A DNA stretch of 64,000 nt from NCBI RefSeq assembly GCF_051660745.1, contig NZ_JBOFQF010000023.1, positions 1 to 64,000 on the forward strand, given 5' to 3'. The first letter of the stretch is position 1; each line of letters starts with the position of its first letter. Below are positions 45,648-53,010 of the stretch, in pieces. The translations under genes were made by a program, and so were the position numbers. The notes beneath the pieces were generated by a model. That model saw only the letters and a list, made by a program, of their open reading frames with translations, had not been told where the DNA came from and made no database searches. The stretch is from Segniliparus sp051660745. GTDB lineage: Bacteria; Actinomycetota; Actinomycetes; Mycobacteriales; Mycobacteriaceae.

Positions 45648-45869
45648 TCATGCCGCTAGCTGAGCAATCTGTGTGAGCGAACGCTGCTGAGGGTATTTAC
45701 TGGTTTTGGTCCGTCGCCCTAAGAGCACGACGATCTGATGGACGATACCGAGATCGGTGATGATCACTGGCACCCCTTGTCTCTCGCAGGATGCGGCGAG
45801 CCAGGTGTCGAAGCATGCGCGGTCCACCCCTGCGATAGTTTCCGGCGGTTTCTCGATCTTGCGGCTCAC
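45648..45869 (-). CDS. Small protein translationally coupled to RepSA-like gene
   Basis: 73 residues from GTG 45869, two bases after the rep stop (45872). The sequence SRKIEKPPETIAGVDRACFDTWLAASCERQGVPVIITDLGIVHQIVVLLGR ends in a polar tail. No family recognised. The position at the end of the tra-rep operon and the size would fit an excision factor for the serine integrase or a replication accessory protein, but neither role can be read from the sequence. Confidence 0.6.
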   Translation of the reverse strand: MSRKIEKPPETIAGVDRACFDTWLAASCERQGVPVIITDLGIVHQIVVLLGRRTKTSKYPQQRSLTQIAQLAA

Positions 45870-45871
45870 TG

Positions 45872-47302
45872 CTACCCCCAGCTCTGCTGGTCGCTGAGCG
45901 CATCGCGGGCGACATGTTGGCTCTCGCGTTGCTGGGCAGATTTGGTGAGGGCGAGCACGCGGTCTCCGATGGTGGCGTGCCCGATCCGTCGAACTTCCCA
46001 ATCGGTCGAGTCTCGGCTCTGATCGGCTTCTTCCGGCTCTGCGATGTCGTCTTGGCGTTGGTCGGTGTGCCAGGCTGCTCGTCCAGCTCGGAGCTTGGTC
46101 ATGGTGGTGGAGTAGCCGCGTGATTTAGTGGCGATATGGCCCCTGTAGCCGAGGGTGTGCAGCCAGTCGCACATGCCGTCGTTGTCGGGAATCGCAGAGA
46201 GCGAGACGAGCGTATGGAGAATGCGTTTGACGTGCTCGCTCGCGGCGAGATGCTCGATAGAGGCCGGGGTGATCCTGACGGGGCTCACGCCGATGTCGAC
46301 AACGGATTTGGTGACGTATTTCGCGAGGTATCCGGCGATTTTCCGACTTGTGATCCCTTCCGTATTAGGGATGTCGGGTTCGATGTGCTGCGCGTCGATC
46401 TGTTTCCCGAATCGCGCCGCGCGGGCTTGCTTGGTTCCGTCGCTCGCGGGGACGGAGACTTCGCTCGCGGCGCGTCTGACCAGTGCAGCGAGGTCGTGCG
46501 CGGTGAGCCGGGTGGCAGGCGGCCGGAGCGCTTCTCCTACCGGTGCCGCCGCGTCGAGACGGATCACGGCGTGCAGATGCGGCAGTCCACGGCGTTGGGG
46601 CTCTGCGATCTTGACGAACATTAATTTAATGTCGCCAGGGCGTTCGCCCATGTCGCGGAGCCGTTGGGCGAGCAGACGACGCAGACGGATGGTGTAGCGT
46701 CGCCAGAGCTCGGGCAGATTCCAGGAGAACAGGGCGTGCCCTGTGTGGTCGTAGCAGTCCAGGCACAACGGCTCGCCGAGGATCGGATCGGTTTTGCCGT
46801 GCCGCATGTCGCACCAGACGGGGCGCTTGTGCGGGCAACGCCGCCGCCCAGCCCAGGCGTGGTGGTGGCATTGACCGTCCATCCTCGCAGTGTGGACTTG
46901 GCCGAAGCTGGGAGCAGTGAGCGTGGCGAACACTCTCGGGTGCAACGCCACGGTCTCGGGGATATTGTGCCGCCCGCCGAACAGGCCGGCGTGGACGAGC
47001 TGGTACACGTCGCCGCCGTAGAGCCGGGAGCAGGACGGGCAGACGGCGGCGCGGCGGTTGTTGCAGCGGGAGAATGCCACGAGGGATTTCCCATCGTCAT
47101 CGGTTCCGGCGAGCTGGACCGGGCAGGCGCACCATCCAACCGAGGAGGCGAGGGCTTCCCAATCGCCGTAGCCGGGAGAGGCGGCGCGGCGGAGCATCTG
47201 TCCGAGCACCGCCTCTCCCTTGACCGCTTGGCGCATGCCGGGAAGCTCCATGCCGGGGATCTGTATCTGCGGCATACGGCCTCGCGCGTTCGGCGTGCTC
47301 AT
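45872..47302 (-). CDS. RepSA-like replication initiator
   Basis: A 476-residue rolling-circle-type initiator related to RepSA of pSAM2. Cysteine-rich N-half (CNNRRAAVCPSCSRLYGGDVYQLV, about 80-103; CLDCYDHTGHALFSWN, about 180-195) with zinc-finger pairs. The HUH motif is PHLHAVI (His242, His244). A Tyr motif GYLAKYVTKS (Tyr325, Tyr329) follows, as in replication relaxases. It starts inside the end of the translocase gene (4-nt overlap), so both are one operon. It implies the excised element can replicate. Confidence 0.88.
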   Translation of the reverse strand: MSTPNARGRMPQIQIPGMELPGMRQAVKGEAVLGQMLRRAASPGYGDWEALASSVGWCACPVQLAGTDDDGKSLVAFSRCNNRRAAVCPSCSRLYGGDVYQLVHAGLFGGRHNIPETVALHPRVFATLTAPSFGQVHTARMDGQCHHHAWAGRRRCPHKRPVWCDMRHGKTDPILGEPLCLDCYDHTGHALFSWNLPELWRRYTIRLRRLLAQRLRDMGERPGDIKLMFVKIAEPQRRGLPHLHAVIRLDAAAPVGEALRPPATRLTAHDLAALVRRAASEVSVPASDGTKQARAARFGKQIDAQHIEPDIPNTEGITSRKIAGYLAKYVTKSVVDIGVSPVRITPASIEHLAASEHVKRILHTLVSLSAIPDNDGMCDWLHTLGYRGHIATKSRGYSTTMTKLRAGRAAWHTDQRQDDIAEPEEADQSRDSTDWEVRRIGHATIGDRVLALTKSAQQRESQHVARDALSDQQSWG

Positions 47303-48693
47303 CGCCCACCGGCCTGTTTCTTTGCGGCGAACGCTTGCGCCAGCCGGTCGATCATCTGATCCGAGACGTGGAACGCCCGCACTCTGGTGGTCTCCGCGTG
47401 CTCTTCCTCCTGGACGTATCCGACGCCGGGGGTGGACTCCGGTATCAGGTCCGCGAGCGCCCCACGGTCTCTGGCGGCTTGGCCGAGCACCATCGCGGCT
47501 TGCGTGGGCTCCGAGAGCCGCAGGGCGATCCGGGTCGGGAAGAGCTGGCGCACGGACAGGGTTTCTTTCGAGGGGTCTTGCACAGCGGCGAGCACGGACA
47601 CGCCGACCGCGCGGCCTTGGGTGAGGACGAGGCCGAGCAGCTGCTCTATCTCTGCCTTGACTTTTCGGTCGGTCTGATAGGTGGTCAAGGACGCTATCTC
47701 ATCGACCACGAGCAGGATCAGTGGCTCGTCTTTTGTGGGGACGTGCTGGCGCGTGCGCCCGCGCATCCGTTCCGCTCGGTCTGTCATCGTCCGGGCGGCG
47801 TCGCGGAGCAGGGTAAGAGCCGCTTCACCGTTGTCGTGTGCGAATCTGGCAAACATCGGCGCACCGGCTCCGAACTCCATCCCGCCTTTCGGATCGATCA
47901 CCCACACTTGTGCCCTGCCTTCCCACACCACGGGGGACGCGGCGACGAGCAGGGACCAGAGCACCGAGCCTTTCCCGGCTCCCGTAGCTCCAGCGACCAG
48001 GACGTGCCGTCCGAGGAGGCGTAGCGTCCACGGTCTGCCGTTCTCGGCGACTCCTACCGGCAGCGCCAGAAGATCGGGGGCTTTTTGCGGCGTGGGGACC
48101 GGCACGATCTGCGCCAACGAGTCTGCGCGATGGACCTGGATGACGACCTCTCCCGGCTTGGTCGAGCGGACCACGAGCCGTGACGCGCCGAACGTGTGCG
48201 AGAGCGCATCGGCCTGACGCTGCCAGTCCGCCACCGACTGACCGGCCAGCAACCGCACCACGAGGGTGTCCGTCGTCTTGGTGATGCCGATGGCCTGCAG
48301 CCGGGGCACGACGGTCTTCCCGTCGAGCTTGGCCGTCAAACCGCTCATCTCCATCACCACGGCCCAACGCCGCTCATAACGGGACCACTTGCGCCAGCGG
48401 ACCGCCATCGGCCACCACACGACCGAGCGGAATGAAGCCGGGTGCAGAAAACCCCACGCCGTGTAGGCGCACAGCAGCACCCACGCCGACAGCCCTCCCA
48501 GCCGGAGGCCGTATTTGACCCCGATAGCCAGGGCCAGGACGACAGGGGCGCTGACCGCTGGGAACAGCACTGCCCACTTCAAAAGATAGAACAGAGTTGT
48601 GCCCACAGCGGTGAGCACGTCTTCGAGCAAAGCGTCGCCCGCGCTCTGCTCCTTGGGTTTGTTGTTCGAATTGTTCGCCATGATCAGCGACAC
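47299..48693 (-). CDS. FtsK/SpoIIIE-like conjugative translocase (TraSA type)
   Basis: A 464-residue DNA pump. Two N-terminal transmembrane helices (about 30-50 and 66-84), a linker domain (110-200), then the FtsK ATPase with Walker A GATGAGKGS (235-243), DPKGGMEFG and Walker B LILLVVDEIA. Actinomycete ICEs transfer double-stranded DNA between hyphae or cells with a single such protein. GTG 48693 is chosen since AAAGG lies 6 nt upstream; ATG 48681 is possible. It is the first large gene of the minus-strand operon. Confidence 0.9.
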   Translation of the reverse strand: MSLIMANNSNNKPKEQSAGDALLEDVLTAVGTTLFYLLKWAVLFPAVSAPVVLALAIGVKYGLRLGGLSAWVLLCAYTAWGFLHPASFRSVVWWPMAVRWRKWSRYERRWAVVMEMSGLTAKLDGKTVVPRLQAIGITKTTDTLVVRLLAGQSVADWQRQADALSHTFGASRLVVRSTKPGEVVIQVHRADSLAQIVPVPTPQKAPDLLALPVGVAENGRPWTLRLLGRHVLVAGATGAGKGSVLWSLLVAASPVVWEGRAQVWVIDPKGGMEFGAGAPMFARFAHDNGEAALTLLRDAARTMTDRAERMRGRTRQHVPTKDEPLILLVVDEIASLTTYQTDRKVKAEIEQLLGLVLTQGRAVGVSVLAAVQDPSKETLSVRQLFPTRIALRLSEPTQAAMVLGQAARDRGALADLIPESTPGVGYVQEEEHAETTRVRAFHVSDQMIDRLAQAFAAKKQAGGR

Positions 48694-48782
48694 CTGAGCC
48701 TTTCAAATCGAAGAGAAGTAAGTCGAAGGACGGGGCAGCCGGACCCCGGAGTCACGGAGCCCGGCTGCCCCGAGAGGAGTGA

Positions 48783-49166
48783 CTACGCGGCGGGGCGCAC
48801 TGGACCGGAGGAGCCGCCGCTTGGCGAGGCAGGGCGGTTCGGGGTGATGATCCCCGCCACCGGGTCCCCGGCCGAACGGATGGACTCCGCGCGGAACGCC
48901 ACGCCGGAACGGCCTTCTTGGCTCCACGGCAAGGCGGTCAAACCCTCCACCTTCACCGGAGAGCCGACGACGACGTTCGGCTGTCCCGCGACCGTGATCG
49001 CGACGACCTCGCCCCCGGAGGAGTCGAGCGCCATCACCTGCACCTGCCACAGCGGCAGGCCGGTCTCCCGGTCCAGCCTCGGCGCTCCGGTGTTGTGCGC
49101 CGTCCGTTGCTCCGGCGCTTTCGTGCAGAAAAATCCGACGCCCTCGGTGTCGATTCTCAACTTCAT
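48783..49166 (-). CDS. Conserved AICE-associated small protein (SCO3933-like)
   Basis: 127 residues: MKLRIDTEGVGFFCTKAPEQR, then RETGLPLWQVQVMALDSSGGEVVAITVAG, VGSPVKVEGLTALPW and GVAFRAESIRSA, ending in a Pro/Ser tail. This matches a family I remember next to tra genes in Streptomyces integrating plasmids, annotated as a regulatory protein of SCO3933 type; the beta-rich OB-like pattern would also fit an ssDNA-binding role. AAAGGA lies about 12 nt upstream of the ATG. First gene of the minus-strand transfer operon. Confidence 0.65.
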   Translation of the reverse strand: MKLRIDTEGVGFFCTKAPEQRTAHNTGAPRLDRETGLPLWQVQVMALDSSGGEVVAITVAGQPNVVVGSPVKVEGLTALPWSQEGRSGVAFRAESIRSAGDPVAGIITPNRPASPSGGSSGPVRPAA

Positions 49167-49412
49167 TTCCGTACCTGTTCCTTTTATCCGTCGCCCGTTT
49201 CAGATGAAATTTTCGGGCTCTGATTTATTCGCTTATTCGGCGAACGCGACTCGTTTCGAGCCGCGCATAAACAGGTCTACCGGCTGTTTTTTCTCGTCTA
49301 AATAGCTTCTCTTCATCTTCTCCGACTTCTTCGGATCATCTTTTCATCGTCCCTTCTCGTCTTGCCTCTTCTGTGCTACGCTGCTGGACAGAATCAGTGG
49401 AAAGGGAACGGG
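49167..49412. promoter_or_regulatory. Divergent control region of the element
   Basis: 246 nt, AT-richer, between the minus-strand tra/rep operon and the plus-strand regulator. It holds a 23-bp imperfect dyad at 49244-49266 (arms ACGCGACTCG and CGAGCCGCGC, TTT spacer, 8 of 10 bases pairing), two direct copies of TTATTCG (49226-49240 area) and a purine/pyrimidine-biased tract with many TCTTC units at about 49300-49370. These are candidate operators for the DUF5919-type regulator and/or part of the replication origin. Confidence 0.5.
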
Positions 49413-50282
49413 TTGAACGCGCTGAAAGCCCTCGCGCAAAAGCGTCATATCCAAACGCATGCGTCGTTCTCCCGCGAGTACAAGAAACAAGCGCGACAGC
49501 TCGATCCGAGCCTGGCCGCGAACGCCCCGAGCAGCGCGCAGCTCAACCGCTGGTTCAACGGCGACATCAAAGGACTCCCGTACGCCGACAACTGCCGCGT
49601 CCTGGAGAGCATGTTCCTCGGTTGGACCGCCGAGCAGTTGTTCCAGGAGTACACCGGCGACATCCCCGCCTCGGCGGACGCTCCGAAGAACCTGGGGGCC
49701 GTCGCGCTCGCGGAGGAAGCCGCCCTGAACAGGGCGGGGACCGCAGACCTCGTCGAAGTCTTCGTGACCCGCTCCGACTTCATGCACGACTACCCGCCGC
49801 AGCACCTGTTCAACGGCGCTCAAGAGATCCGGGCCGTCGGCCTCTCGCTCAACATCATCTGCCAGCAGTACCCGGACGGCAGGCTGCGACAGTCGCTGTC
49901 GAACGGGGCGACGGTCAAGTGCCTCTTCCTCGACCCCGACGGCAAGCACATCAAAGAACGAGAGCAAGAGGAGGACCACGAGGAAGGCGTGCTCTCGCAC
50001 CTGACGTCCTTGAACATCCAGACGTTGCGGCGGGTCCGCAAGAAGCTTCCCGCCGATGCCCCCGGCCAGCTGCTCATCCGGGTCTACGACGAGCCCGTCC
50101 GGTTCAACGTCACCGTGATCGACAACTCGGTGTGCATCGTCCAGCCCTACCTGCCCCACGCCCGAGGACTAGAATCGCCTACGTTCATCGTGAGGAACGA
50201 GCCCGACCGAAAAGGGCTGTACGACACGTTCACGCAGGTTTTCGACTCGCTGTGGGAGCGCGGCAAGGAGATAGAAGCATGA
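49413..50282 (+). CDS. HTH regulator with DUF5919-like sensor domain
   Basis: 289 residues from TTG 49413 (AAAGGGA upstream). The N-terminus (about 1-75) looks like a divergent XRE-type DNA-binding domain (FSREYKKQARQLDPSLAANAPSSAQLNRWFNGDIKG). The C-terminal 170 residues (ADLVEVFVTRSDFMHDYPPQHLFNGAQEIRAVGLSLNIICQQYPDG and CLFLDPDG in the middle) match the DUF5919/PLD-like domain found in Streptomyces integrating elements. It probably controls excision or transfer, perhaps sensing a small molecule. Its stop overlaps the next start (ATGA). Confidence 0.72.
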   Translation: MNALKALAQKRHIQTHASFSREYKKQARQLDPSLAANAPSSAQLNRWFNGDIKGLPYADNCRVLESMFLGWTAEQLFQEYTGDIPASADAPKNLGAVALAEEAALNRAGTADLVEVFVTRSDFMHDYPPQHLFNGAQEIRAVGLSLNIICQQYPDGRLRQSLSNGATVKCLFLDPDGKHIKEREQEEDHEEGVLSHLTSLNIQTLRRVRKKLPADAPGQLLIRVYDEPVRFNVTVIDNSVCIVQPYLPHARGLESPTFIVRNEPDRKGLYDTFTQVFDSLWERGKEIEA

Positions 50283-51097
50283 CCGACCCCATGGACCTGC
50301 TCGTGACGGCTCATACCGCTGTCGACATCGGCGTGAGACTTCTTACCCAGGCGAGGAAAGAATTCTCCCACGGCGTTTCCGTGCAGAGCAAAGGCGACAG
50401 GGATTTCGTCACGAATGTGGATCTCGACATCCAGCGGGCGATCAGCGAATACCTCGAAGAGACCACGCCGGAAATCGGCTTCCTCGGCGAGGAGTCGGTC
50501 ACAAAATCGGCCGACCCACTCTCCGAAGATCTGGTGTGGACCCTCGACCCCATCGACGGCACGTCGAATTTCGCCCACGCGCTCCCGCTGTGTTCCGTCT
50601 CTTTGGCCTTGCTCGAACGAGGCGAGCCCATCGTCGGAGTCATCGCCGCGCCGTTCCTCAACCTCCGCTACAACGCGGTCAAAAACGAAGGCGCTTACTC
50701 AGACGGGCACCGGATACGGGCGAGCCAGACGGCGAGTCTGCGCAATTCGATAGTCTCCATCGGAGACTACGCCGTGGGCGAGGAAGCCACCCAGAAAAAC
50801 AAACAGAGGATCGCCCTCACCGCAGCCCTTGCCGAGAACGTGGAGCGTGTCAGGATGTTCGGCGCCGCCACGCTCGACCTCGCTTGGGTCGCCGAAGGCC
50901 GCACCGACGCATGCGTCATCCTCTCCAACAAGCCCTGGGACACCGCCGCTGGAGTCATCATCGCCCGAGAAGCCGGAGCCCTCGTCACCGACACGAGCGG
51001 CGCATCGCACAGCTACAGCTCGACAACCACTGTCGCTGCAGCTCCCGGTATCTCGCCAGCACTTCTCGACCTCGTTCGCCAGGCTATCGCAGAATAA
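50279..51097 (+). CDS. Inositol-monophosphatase-family phosphatase
   Basis: 272 residues with all catalytic motifs of Mg-dependent IMPase/FBPase/PAP phosphatases: GEES with Glu71/Glu72, the metal site TLDPIDGTSNFAH (Asp90, Asp93) and WDTAAGVIIAREAG near the C-terminus. The substrate could be inositol phosphate, 3'-phosphoadenosine 5'-phosphate or another sugar phosphate. Its exact coupling to the DUF5919 regulator suggests the two act together, for example the phosphatase producing or removing the regulator's ligand (inference). Confidence 0.88.
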   Translation: MTDPMDLLVTAHTAVDIGVRLLTQARKEFSHGVSVQSKGDRDFVTNVDLDIQRAISEYLEETTPEIGFLGEESVTKSADPLSEDLVWTLDPIDGTSNFAHALPLCSVSLALLERGEPIVGVIAAPFLNLRYNAVKNEGAYSDGHRIRASQTASLRNSIVSIGDYAVGEEATQKNKQRIALTAALAENVERVRMFGAATLDLAWVAEGRTDACVILSNKPWDTAAGVIIAREAGALVTDTSGASHSYSSTTTVAAAPGISPALLDLVRQAIAE

Positions 51098-51210
51098 CCA
51101 CACCAATCGGCCATGCGCTCGCTCGATCTGGCGTGAAGCGAGACATTCCACCGCTGTACCGCCAAGCGCGGCTATGGCATATCTCATAATTAACCAGCTT
51201 GAAGTGCTCC

Positions 51211-51293
51211 GTTGGCAACCGTCGCCGCGTGTGCCTCGCCGCCGTCCGCTAGCGCTCCCTGCGGCTCGGCCCCCTTGCGCCCATTGCCAACGG
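51211..51293. repeat. Long inverted repeat, possible origin or transfer locus
   Basis: CCGTTGGCAA at 51211-51220 is the exact reverse complement of TTGCCAACGG at 51284-51293. The 63-nt loop is GC-rich with internal short palindromes (CTAGCG, GCCG). Such structures mark origins (dso) or clt sites on integrating actinomycete plasmids, but the role is not established here. Confidence 0.55.
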
Positions 51294-51328
51294 TCCTGAC
51301 CTCCTGGCTGATTTGAGCTGGTGAGACC

Positions 51329-51447
51329 GATCAAGCGGCAAAGTGGTGAGGACTTTCTTTACTCCGATCAAGCGGCAAAGTGGTGAGGACTTTCTTTACT
51401 CCGATCAAGCGGCAAAGTGGTGAGGACTTTCTTTACTCCGATCAAGC
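51329..51447. repeat. Three perfect 37-bp tandem repeats plus 8-bp partial
   Basis: Units at 51329-51365, 51366-51402 and 51403-51439 are identical, each beginning GATCAAGCGGCAAAG and ending CTTTACTCC; the first 8 bases recur at 51440-51447. There are no spacers, so it is not a CRISPR array. It could be an iteron set, a regulator-binding array or a replication-slippage product. Confidence 0.85.
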
Positions 51448-51700
51448 TTTGCCTGTTCTAAAATGTGTGTCTCTTCGTATGCTCCGCAGTCAGAATTTTG
51501 GCGAATTCCCGGAAATTCTGCGGCAGAAGATTTCGAGATTGTCATGTTGCTCGATCACTCGACAGCGACTAGAGTGCTGAGCAAGATCGCTGATGCGCGG
51601 AGGAGCGGAAACCCTCGCGCTCAGCCCGACCTTGGAGGCCTTGTGGTCTTACGTCGTTGCGGACTGCCCACGCGGCCCGTCGTCCTTACAGGGATGCCGC

Positions 51701-52039
51701 GTGTCTGATCAAGGTGGTTTCTCGCTGGACTCGGAGGAGTCGGAGTCGGTGTGCCGGGCTGTGTTGAAGTCGCTTGGGGAGCGCCACCAGCTCTTGGCGG
51801 ACAAGATCGCGGACTCGTCGGATTTCGAGGGCGCGGCCGACGAAGCCGGTCGCCGCGCGCAGGAGCTGGCGAGATCGGCGAAGGCCCGACTGGAGGAACT
51901 GCGATTGGCTGGCGCGGCCCGGACGGTCGGCACGGTTCAGAACGTGTTCTCCGGGGTGGCATTGGTGCGGGAGACCGATTTCGAGGCCGAATATGGATTG
52001 AAGTCGGCTGGCTCGCGGATCGGCGGGGTTGGCGCGTGA
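51701..52039 (+). CDS. Small helical T7SS-associated hypothetical protein
   Basis: 112 residues from GTG 51701 with AGGGAT upstream. A helical hairpin-like stretch (SESVCRAVLKSLGERHQLLADKI and EGAADEAGRRAQELARSAKARLEELRLA) precedes a short C-terminal segment. Size and composition resemble WXG100/EspC proteins though WXG is missing. Its TGA overlaps the GTG of the next gene. First gene of the cargo operon. Confidence 0.6.
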   Translation: MSDQGGFSLDSEESESVCRAVLKSLGERHQLLADKIADSSDFEGAADEAGRRAQELARSAKARLEELRLAGAARTVGTVQNVFSGVALVRETDFEAEYGLKSAGSRIGGVGA

Positions 52040-53010
52040 AAACCGAGACGGCGGAAGTTCCGGACGCGGGGCGGCGCGATCCGCGAGAGATGGCGGTGTG
52101 GGACGGAGCGAAGGAGAACGCCGCGCTGCGCGAGGATATCGCGACGGTTTTCCGGCTCGGGTTCGTCTCGTTCAAGCACCCGAAGGTGTCGGGGTCGGTG
52201 CAGTTGTCTGGGACTCCGCCCTTGGTGCGGTTGGGCTCTTCCGGATCGAGGGTGTTCCGCAGCCAGGAGCCGCTGCTCGCGGTCTCGGGGTTCCCGCGCG
52301 AGTTCGGGGAGTGCATGGAGTGGGCGGCGGCGAAGGCGGTGGAGCGCTACGACCTGTATGAGCGTCTGGCGGACGATCCCCGTATGAAGCCTGCGGACGC
52401 GGCGGAGACGAGCGGTTTCGACCTCGAAGCGCCTGCCGGGTGCCGCACGCTGCCGGGGCGCGTTGACTTCCTCGAGAAGGCGAAGCAGGCTGTGGAGGGC
52501 GATACAGGAGCACTGGCGTTCCTCAAACGCCATAGCGACCGGGTCGCGCATGTGGAGCTGATGGCCGAGACCGGGGCGGGCGCGATGTCGGTGGTGCTCG
52601 ACGGCCGGGACCTGCCCGTGTCGATGACCTCCGCGCGTTACTCGGAAGCGGCGAAGCTGGCTTGCTGGGGACTGCGGGCGGCGGGGATCGAGGCGCAGAA
52701 GTGGGCCAACCAGCTCGCCCGTCAGCTCGTGGACGCGACCGCCGGGGTCGGGGAGGCTCTGGCCGACGACGAGCGGGTCGAGGTCGACTTCACGCGGGGC
52801 TTGCCGGACTGGCCGGACGAGATGGCCGAGGACTTCGAACAGCTCAAAGAATTCCTCATGGACCTGCAATGCACGAGGCACGACTTCGTGACCGAGCAGA
52901 AGCGCCGCGAGGAGGAGCGCGAGCGCCAACAGGCGGAGACCGATGCCGATCTGGAGCGCCGCAAAGCCGCCGCGATAGACGAGCTCCGGATGCAAGGGAG
53001 GCTCGGGTGA
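52036..53010 (+). CDS. Hypothetical protein of the T7SS-like cargo
   Basis: 324 residues, GTG start overlapping the previous stop. No domain recognised. The N-terminal part is mixed alpha/beta (VFRLGFVSFKHPKVSGSVQLSG), the centre has VEGDTGALAFLKRHSDRVAHVELMAETGAGAMSVVLDGRDL and the last 80 residues are a charged helix (KRREEERERQQAETDADLERRKAA). The last position suggests a coiled-coil adaptor. The GTGA overlap with the next gene indicates coupled translation. Confidence 0.6.
   Translation: MKTETAEVPDAGRRDPREMAVWDGAKENAALREDIATVFRLGFVSFKHPKVSGSVQLSGTPPLVRLGSSGSRVFRSQEPLLAVSGFPREFGECMEWAAAKAVERYDLYERLADDPRMKPADAAETSGFDLEAPAGCRTLPGRVDFLEKAKQAVEGDTGALAFLKRHSDRVAHVELMAETGAGAMSVVLDGRDLPVSMTSARYSEAAKLACWGLRAAGIEAQKWANQLARQLVDATAGVGEALADDERVEVDFTRGLPDWPDEMAEDFEQLKEFLMDLQCTRHDFVTEQKRREEERERQQAETDADLERRKAAAIDELRMQGRLG

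Larger units (their letters stand above)
51098..51700. other. 603-nt gene-free region with inverted and tandem repeats
   Basis: No supported gene. It contains a 10-bp perfect inverted repeat at 51211-51220 / 51284-51293, three tandem copies of a 37-bp unit at 51329-51439, and AT-rich DNA from about 51440 to 51560. It separates the AICE backbone from the T7SS-like cargo and is a likely site for an origin of replication or transfer. Confidence 0.6.

Noticed and set aside
51329..51447. Repeat array considered as CRISPR.
   Set aside because: Units are directly adjacent without spacers and no cas gene is present.
51380..51580. 66-codon plus-strand frame running through the tandem repeats.
   Set aside because: Made mostly of the repeat unit, no ribosome site, atypical composition.
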